This document shows, piece by piece, positions 57,482 to 64,000 of a DNA stretch of 64,000 nt. Each line of letters opens with the position of its first letter. The first letter of the stretch is position 1. The DNA comes from Verticillium longisporum (Eukaryota > Ascomycota > Sordariomycetes > Glomerellales > Plectosphaerellaceae). Below the pieces are notes generated by a model. It had not been told where the DNA came from. It saw only the letters and a list, made by a program, of their open reading frames with translations, and ran no database searches. The stretch lies in the NCBI GenBank assembly GCA_019188255.1, contig JAETXT010000002.1:6304511-6368510 (forward strand), in the 5' to 3' direction. The position numbers and the translations under genes were made by a program.

Positions 57482-58109
57482 ATTAACCTCGGATTAAGTA
57501 AGAATAAGTTACCTACTAAACTTAAATATATTAATAAATAGAGGAAAAGAAACTAATAAGGATTATTTTAATAATAGCGAGTAAAATAATAATAGCTTAA
57601 ATTTAAAATCTAGCTCTTTTAAGGTCCGAGTTATAATTTATAGAGGATATTTCGAGTTATAGTTCCTTCCGAGTTCCCTAGAACGGGATACTATAAAGGG
57701 TAAAAGCCCTATTTAATAGGAAATTATATTTATATAAAGCTCCTTTAATAAATCGAGTAATTTAGGAATACTATTCTAAGGGGAAATATACTCCTTCTAA
57801 AGCTAAATATTAATTAGAGACCGATAATATATAAATAGAGTAATTAAAAGATAAAAAGTATTTTAAAAAGAGAATTAAATAGTATTCAAAATTATTAAAA
57901 GGGAAGCGCTTATTACTAAATATAGGTTTAGTAGTTTAACTAAGTCTATAACCTAAGGCATTCTATTAGCCTAAGCTAATATTAGCTTTCTATTAGGGGT
58001 AAAAGTATTAAGAATATAGCTCTCCTTTAAGGGAATATTATAGCTTATTATATTATACCCTTTAAGGGGCTAAAGTATACGCTCTATAAGGATATTAGCG
58101 TAATAATAG
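57482..58109 (+). pseudogene. 28S rRNA, unit B, 5' part only (RIPped, interrupted)
   Basis: D1/D2 portion of LSU: TTAACCTCGGATTAAGTAAG, AGTTCCCTAGAACGGGATAC, AGAGACCGATAATATA, AAAGAGAATTAAATAGTA. It ends in the degraded GGATACTGGCGTAATGG at 58109, where the LTR of Gypsy-2 begins. The rest of 28S would lie beyond that element, outside the window. Confidence 0.94.
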
Positions 58110-58585
58110 TATTACGACCTAGTAGCTTCCGAAGGGGGAACACTATTAGAGGGTTAGGGTTGCTATTTATAGAAGCTTAGGTTATAACTCTAAGACGATA
58201 TAGTGTTATAAGGCATTACGTACTCATTACAATGAATATAAGGTAAGACTTAGATTAATTACTATCGTGAGAAAGAATATATCTATAAGTCTAGAATATC
58301 CGTCCTTATATACCTATTATCCTATCCTTATTATATTAGGTAGTAAGCTTATATTAGATAGCTTACTAGTTAGTTATTAGTGATCTATAATATTAAGATC
58401 ACGGTATATTATCCCGTAAACTATTCCCTAGCTTACTACGGCGTCCTTAGTAAGCCCGACGACTTACCCTTTATATCTAAGTGAGCTATTACGTAATTTG
58501 CTAGGTAAGCCCGATTCTTATCTTAACGCGCTCCCTAATCGCGGGGTCGTCGATTCGCGGCCGCCCTGCTTCCTTAGTTATTATA
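58110..58585 (-). repeat. Gypsy-2 3' LTR
   Basis: 476 bp. The first ~230 bp (plus strand, TATTACGACCTAGTAGCTTC onward) match the reversed end of the Gypsy-1 LTR, including AGGGTTAGGGTT. The remainder (the U3 side) is different, marking a subfamily. Confidence 0.85.
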
Positions 58586-58685
58586 TAATGCTCCTCCTCT
58601 AGGCCGATATCCTAGCGGTTATAAATAGGAAGGCCTAGCCGCCTATAGTAGTTCTTCTCTTATTATCCTTACTAATTATAATAAA

Positions 58686-59336
58686 ATATTAGGTCGTATT
58701 ATAAAACGTTCGTCTACTAAAACCGACTAAAGAAAGGCGCTCGCTACTTTAATTAACTCCGAGGGCGAAATTAAGATACCTTATACGGGGTGCTTTAAGC
58801 GATATCTCGTCTATAAGACCGCCCCTAGTTCTTCTCGCTATAGGGAGTATATCCGTCGCGGTCGCTCTTATAATAGTATAAGCGTAGTTTCTACGCGTAA
58901 GTTAGTCCTTAGTAGGGTTATAGTCCTATTTTCTAATAATCGTCTAGTAGAAAAGGCTCTTATAGAGTAGAAGAAGCGAGAGGCTAAGATTAAGGATACT
59001 AAAATAGAGTTAGAGGTGCTCTAAACGAAGTTAGCGACGGCCTTAGGTCGTTTATCCCGTCTTCGTAAGATACGGAAGGCGGCGAAGGCTCGTAGGGAAG
59101 AGTTATTTACTCGTAGGATTCGTTAATCAGATAAGGAGGACGGCGTCCTTCCTCTAGGCGGGGATAACCTAAGCCTCGAGGCTTAGGAGGCTAATATAGT
59201 ATAGGACCTTTAGGAGTAGGGTACTAGCAGCGTCGTAGACTAGTCCTTATTAGGCTTCGGGGAGGAATTTTCCGACCTTAATCCTATACTAAGCGATAAT
59301 ATTCTTAGAGCAACTACGGGTAGTTCAAGTTCTTAA
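58686..59336 (+). pseudogene. Antisense Zn2Cys6-like accessory ORF of Gypsy-2
   Basis: A 217-codon frame on the strand opposite to Gypsy-2 gag-pol, from a former ATG (now ATA, 58686) to TAA at 59334-59336. It has no frameshift, only TAG/TAA stops at RIP sites. The cluster at 58782-58871 keeps the spacing x2-x6-x8-x2-x6 exactly; five of six Cys now read Tyr (YTGCFKRYLVY...YREYIRRGRSY). The next ~90 residues are charged heptad-like sequence (KREAKIKDTKIELEVL, RLSRLRKIRKAAKARREEL), then an acidic C-terminus (GFGEEFSDLNPILSD). It overlaps the 3' end of pol tail-to-tail. Product unknown. Confidence 0.72.
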
Positions 59337-62300
59337 TTAATTCCTATATATTTTCTTTATACTTATAGTTCTTCTATTTAATTAAGTATTCTTCTTATTT
59401 ACTTATCTTTCTATAATTAAGGATTCTTTCGACTTCGTATTTATTAGTATTTTCGATTTCTACGTTTATTTCGAGTAATATATTATATAGTACTAGCTCT
59501 AGTAGTATAATATAAAAAACGGGGTAAATCTTTATATTCTCTAGTAATAAGAGGTAATAGTTAGTATCCGAGAATTTCTTAAGAATTTTAAATAGTCCTA
59601 GTTTCTTAAAATCTAATTTATCGTTTAATCGTTTAGTTTTAATATTTTAGCGGATAAAGTAGATACTATCTCCCTCCTATAAGGATAGTCCCTTTATCTT
59701 TATTTTATTAGTATACGTAGTTATTCTAGTACGTATAAGCTCGAGGTCGAGCTTAATCTAATCCTAGATCTTATAGATACTAGCCGTAATATTAATTACT
59801 TTTAGCGTATCTAGTACTTCGTAGCGTTCCGCGTAAGCTATTAGGTTATACCTATAGTTAGTATAGAAGGGTAACTCCTTTATAGACTCGCTTAGTAAGC
59901 TATTATATATAAACTATACGATAAGTAGTAATATAACCTAATTATCCTATTAATAGTTAATATAATACTAGAGGTACTACTCTAAAGTCTAGTTCGTTCT
60001 TTCTATTTATCCGTCTATCTACGGGTAAAAAGCCGTAGATAGTTTATATTTAGCTCTAAGTTAAGCGATAAGTAATTTCTAGAAGTTACTAGTAAAGAGC
60101 TTATCTCTATCTAATACTAGTTCTTTTAGGAGTCCGTACTATCCTATAATATTTCTAAAGAAGATATAAGCGAGGTCTTCTACTATTCCTATAGCTTTAT
60201 ACGGGAGAAAATACGAGTATTTAGTAAATCGGTCTACGATTACTAAGATATTATTATAAGAGGTCCTAGTTAAGGGTTCCTTCGATAATAGTAGGCTAGT
60301 AATAAAGTCTAGTAAGACTAACTCCTAGGCTACTACTAGTACTAGTAAAGCCTTAAGTTCTCCGTAAGGCCTATGCCTTTCTACCTTACTCTTTTTATAG
60401 AGGTCGTAATTATGAATAACTATTATAACGTCCTATCTAGTTCCTTTAAAGTTATAGTATTTCTTAAATCGAGCGAAGGTCTTCGCTACTCTTTAGTGCC
60501 CGTAGGCCTTAGCTTCGTAGATTTATCGAATTAATTCTAATACTTCTATAGGTAGTCTAGCGGGTATTATACGAGTAGTAACTACTAGCGTTTAGTAATA
60601 AGGGATAAGATTCCCTTTTTTATCTTTCGCTAAGATAGTATTAATATTAAGGGGCGTATTTTATTTATAATCTAAGCGTTTACTTAGAATATCTACCCTA
60701 CTATTCTTAGATCCTTTATAATAAATAATAATAAAGTTAAATTCCGAAAGGAATTCTACTTATTTTATTTAGCGTTTATTAAGGTCTTTATTTATTATAA
60801 AGTATATAAGACTTTTATAATTAATATAGACCTTAACTTCGTATCGTACTCTAGAGAGATACGTTCTCTATTCTTTAAAGGCTTCGATAATTACTATAAG
60901 TTCTTTATCGTATATCTAATAATTAAGCTCTAGTCTATATAGCTTCTTCGAGAAGAACGCTACTAGGTATAGGCGTCCTTAGTTGTCCCTTTATCCTAAT
61001 TATCCTCTAATAGCGAAGTCGGAGGTATCTATTTTAACTTCTATAGGTTTTTCGGGGTCTATTATTCGGAGGACTAGTTCGCTAAGGATAGCATCGATAA
61101 TTTAGCGAAATGCCTTTTCTTAGGGTTCGTTCTATACGAACTCTATTTCCTTAACCGTAAGGCTCGTTAAAGGATTAATAGTCTTATTATATCCTTTTAG
61201 GAATTATCGGTAGAAGTTAACGAAACCGAGGAATACTCTAATATCCTTAACGTTCTTTAGTATAGGCTATTCCCTAATAGCTACTACTTTAGATTTTTCT
61301 ATCCTAATTTCTCCTAGGGTAATCGTATACCCTAGGAAATCTACTTCCTATATATAGAACTTAGCTTTTTCTAGTTCTATTAATAGCTCGTATTAATATA
61401 GTCGTATAAGGACCTAGTAAACGTATCCCTTATATTCTTCTATTATCTTCGAGAAGATTAGAATATTATCGAGATATATTACTACGAAGACGTCTAGGAA
61501 TTCTCGTAATATATCGTTAATTATATTTTAGAAGGTTATAGGAGCGTTAATTAATCTAAATAGTATAATTAAGTACTCGTAATATCCTCGTCGTATTCGG
61601 AATATCGTTTTCTATTCCTCTCTATCCTTAATACGGATAAGGTTATATACTCCTTTAAGATTAAGCGCTATAAACTAATTAGCTCCTACTAATACGTCTC
61701 TAAGTTCCGATATTAGAGGTAATAAGTAGTAATTCTTAATAATAATATCGTTTAACTATCTATAATCGACGTATAATCTCTCCTTACTATTCTTCTTTAA
61801 TATAAAGAGAATCGGGTATCTTATTAGGGATATCGATAATCGGATATATCCTTTTCTAAGGTTCTCCTTAAGATATTCGTCGAGAATATCTATTTATCGA
61901 GGATTTAATCTATAGATCTTATTAAATTAGGGGCTCTCCCCTTCCTTAATTAGGATTTCGTAGTCGTAGTATATATACTTAGGTAGTACTATATCGACTT
62001 CTTCTTTAAAGATCTTTTCGTACTTCTAGTATTCCTTAGATACGTTCTATAGTCTTTCTTACTATTCTATTATAAGCTCTTCTAGGGTTATCTCCTCTAA
62101 GTTATCCCTATTCGTAAGGGCTAGTTAGAGGTCGCTTAAGAGACCGCTCGTAGGTCTTTCCTTAAGGGCTAACGTACTCTACTAGACGCGGCTAGCTATC
62201 TAGTTAATCCGAGGGTTCTATTATCTAAGCTATAGGATACCTAGGATAATTTATTTTCCTCCTATATTAATAATATCGAAGGTTATATAACCTTAATAGT

Positions 62301-64000
62301 GAGAGATAAATACCTAGAGGGGCGTAATCTCCGTATTCACGATCCCTCCTCTATATAAGACCGCTTATCCTTCTACTATACTAAGTTAATAAGGTTCCTC
62401 CTTATATTTCTATATAATCTTATTCTTATTAATATATTCGGGGCTTATATAATTACCCTAGGCGCCGCTATCTAGTAGCGCGCTTACCTATCGTCCTCCT
62501 ATATTTATTCTTATATAGAGCTAATTCGTATTATAGGTTCGTTTAGCTAAGTAGATCGCTCTTACTTCCTTTATCGATCGTTATCCCTATCCGACCGACG
62601 CTTACCTTTTCCTGAAGGCGGTAGCGTAATAGGTAGCTACGTTATATTTAGATTACTTAGGTCGAGGTTATTATCGTCCTTATAATAGACCCGGAAGACT
62701 AGCTTCTTAACGTATTTTATATAGTAAAGCCTCTAATCTCTAGCCTTAGCTATATAGTACTTTATATATACGTTATTATCGTAGTCCTCCTATCTAGTAT
62801 AGTCTTAGTAGTATTTATCGTAATAAGCGGGGTCTAATTAGAATATAAGCCGACCTTAACTATATTCGTCTATATATAGGATCTATTTACGACTTTCCTA
62901 TTCGAACTCTACTATTACTTATAGCTCGGTCTAGTAATTATATAGGAGAAACCGGTACGTAGCTTTCTCTTTAAAATGATATTCGCAATTATCGTAGATA
63001 TATTCAGGCTAAAATAATTAATAGTATTATTCATAGGCGTAATAGAGTACTAGATAGTCTCCTACTAAAAATTATACGTTTTCTTTTATACTTTCTTACT
63101 TTCGGGCGCTAGCCTTCTATAGCTTAGTCCTATAATAGATAAGTTCGTCCTATAATATAAGGGGATCGTAATCTTTATTAGGGTTACTAATAGCGTAGGT
63201 CTATATTAGGATATAGAGTTAAAGTTATCCTAATAGGGGTTCCTCCTCCTAACTTACTTACGTATATTCGTCCTATTCCTCGTTACTTATAAGCCTAACG
63301 TAGGGTATAGCCTATAGTTCCGGGTAAGCTTATTTATAAGCCCTTTCTTTATCTATATCGATTTCCTAGGTCTCCGGCGTTACTTATTAGGCCTATTTCT
63401 AAATTCGTCTTCCCTCCCTAGTAATAACTATTATAGCTAGGGTTCTTTATCCTATAAGTACCCTAGGGAACTATCTATTCTATTCCTTACTATCCTTATA
63501 TATAGGGCAGCTATCCTAATAATAGAAGGTCTAGTTAATATTAGTATAGTTCTAATATTAAGTATAGTTAAGCTACCTCTCATTAACTAGTTTCTAAGGT
63601 TTCTTTAGCTAGTAGTATTCGCGGACTATATACCCGTTCTTACTATAGTTATAGTATTTTATATCCTTAAGATCCTTTAGTTTACTATATCTAGTATTAT
63701 CGAGCTCTATAAGTCCTATATAGGTAATCTATCCCTAAGCTATATTAATATAGGGTTTATTATACTAATACTTATATCCTTAATTAGATCGATAGTAGGG
63801 GATATATAGGTTCTATAGTCCTATAGCGGGCTTCCGTCCTTTTTCTATTCTACGTTTATACTAGCGATCGTCGATTTTAATAGCTATAGCGATATACTTA
63901 GTAAAGGTTTCGGGTCTATCCTCCTAGATAAAGTCGTCCTTAATAGCGTCTTTAAGTCCTTTATAGAAACGGGCTATAAGAGTAGACTCTATCTAATCGA
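59275..64000 (-). pseudogene. Gypsy-2 gag-pol, inactivated by RIP
   Basis: Minus-strand frame broken by many stops. The order from right to left is gag, the unknown segment, protease (~62470-62500), RT (~61100-61900), RNase H (~60700-61050), integrase (~59650-60500) and a chromodomain (KYEVERI, ~59350-59460) whose end overlaps the antisense frame. Gag is incomplete at the window edge. Confidence 0.85.

Larger units (their letters stand above)
58110..64000 (-). mobile_element. RIPped Gypsy-2 chromovirus, minus strand, cut by window edge
   Basis: Same family as Gypsy-1 but a divergent subfamily, inserted in 28S of unit B. The 3' LTR is 58110-58585. Next come a polypurine tract (minus-strand AGAGGAGGAG at ~58590-58600), an antisense frame (58686-59336), then on the minus strand chromodomain, integrase, RNase H, RT (YLDD region ~61470), protease (~62480) and gag to the edge. 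The 5' LTR is outside. Every coding region carries RIP stops. Confidence 0.92.

Noticed and set aside
33466..64000. AT-rich region as a centromere or plain junk
   Set aside because: Most of it aligns by eye with 18S, 5.8S, 28S and LTR elements once RIP transitions are allowed for.
1..64000. CRISPR arrays or prokaryotic operons
   Set aside because: No regularly spaced direct repeats of that type; introns and gene content are eukaryotic.

Overview
The window is nuclear DNA of a filamentous ascomycete (Pezizomycotina, most likely Sordariomycetes, order Hypocreales by the look of its proteins). The left half is gene-dense, with short introns of 45-95 nt, CTRAC-like branch points and conserved fungal housekeeping genes. 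The right half is AT-rich and carries the signature of repeat-induced point mutation (RIP): CpA/TpG turned into TpA, with CAG and TGG codons turned into stops.

Left region (1-33,465): an unrecognised partial gene (-), RPS20 (+), NUP42 (-), a cytochrome P450 (-), CWH43 (-), UTP6 (+), an EVE-domain protein (-), SWI1 (+), mitochondrial mL49/IMG2 (-), eIF3e/INT6 (+), APC1 (-) and VPS41 (+). These are ordinary core genes: ribosome and its assembly, translation, nuclear pore, GPI-anchor remodelling, chromatin remodelling, cell cycle and vacuolar traffic. Two look damaged on paper. CWH43 has an in-frame TGA at what looks like a conserved Trp. SWI1 has two one-base frame slips, both in homopolymers, which suggests assembly error rather than decay.

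Right region (33,466-64,000): this is not featureless AT-rich DNA. It is RIP-degraded ribosomal DNA. Two head-to-tail units can be read. Unit A has 18S (with a group I intron), ITS, 5.8S, ITS and a complete 28S. It is followed by IGS and then unit B, which has a complete 18S (with the same intron), 5.8S and the first ~630 nt of 28S. After subtracting the insertions, the unit length is about 7.7 kb by my own count. Three retroelements are nested in this DNA. The first is a nearly pristine, un-RIPped Ty1/Copia element (34,275-40,721, minus strand) with near-identical LTRs and a GGAAG target duplication inside 18S of unit A. The second is a RIPped chromodomain Gypsy element (47,098-53,925, plus strand) in the IGS with a CCCGG duplication. 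The third is a related RIPped Gypsy element (58,110 to the window edge, minus strand) that interrupts 28S of unit B. A RIPped relic of the Copia family also lies directly left of unit A.

The most unusual signal is in both Gypsy elements. Between pol and the 3' LTR, on the opposite strand to gag-pol, each carries a reading frame whose N-terminal half has the exact spacing C-x2-C-x6-C-x8-C-x2-C-x6-C of a Zn(II)2Cys6 (GAL4-type) cluster, followed by a charged, probably coiled-coil segment. Several of the cysteines are now tyrosines, as RIP would produce. A retrotransposon with a convergent, antisense transcription-factor-like gene deserves a second look.
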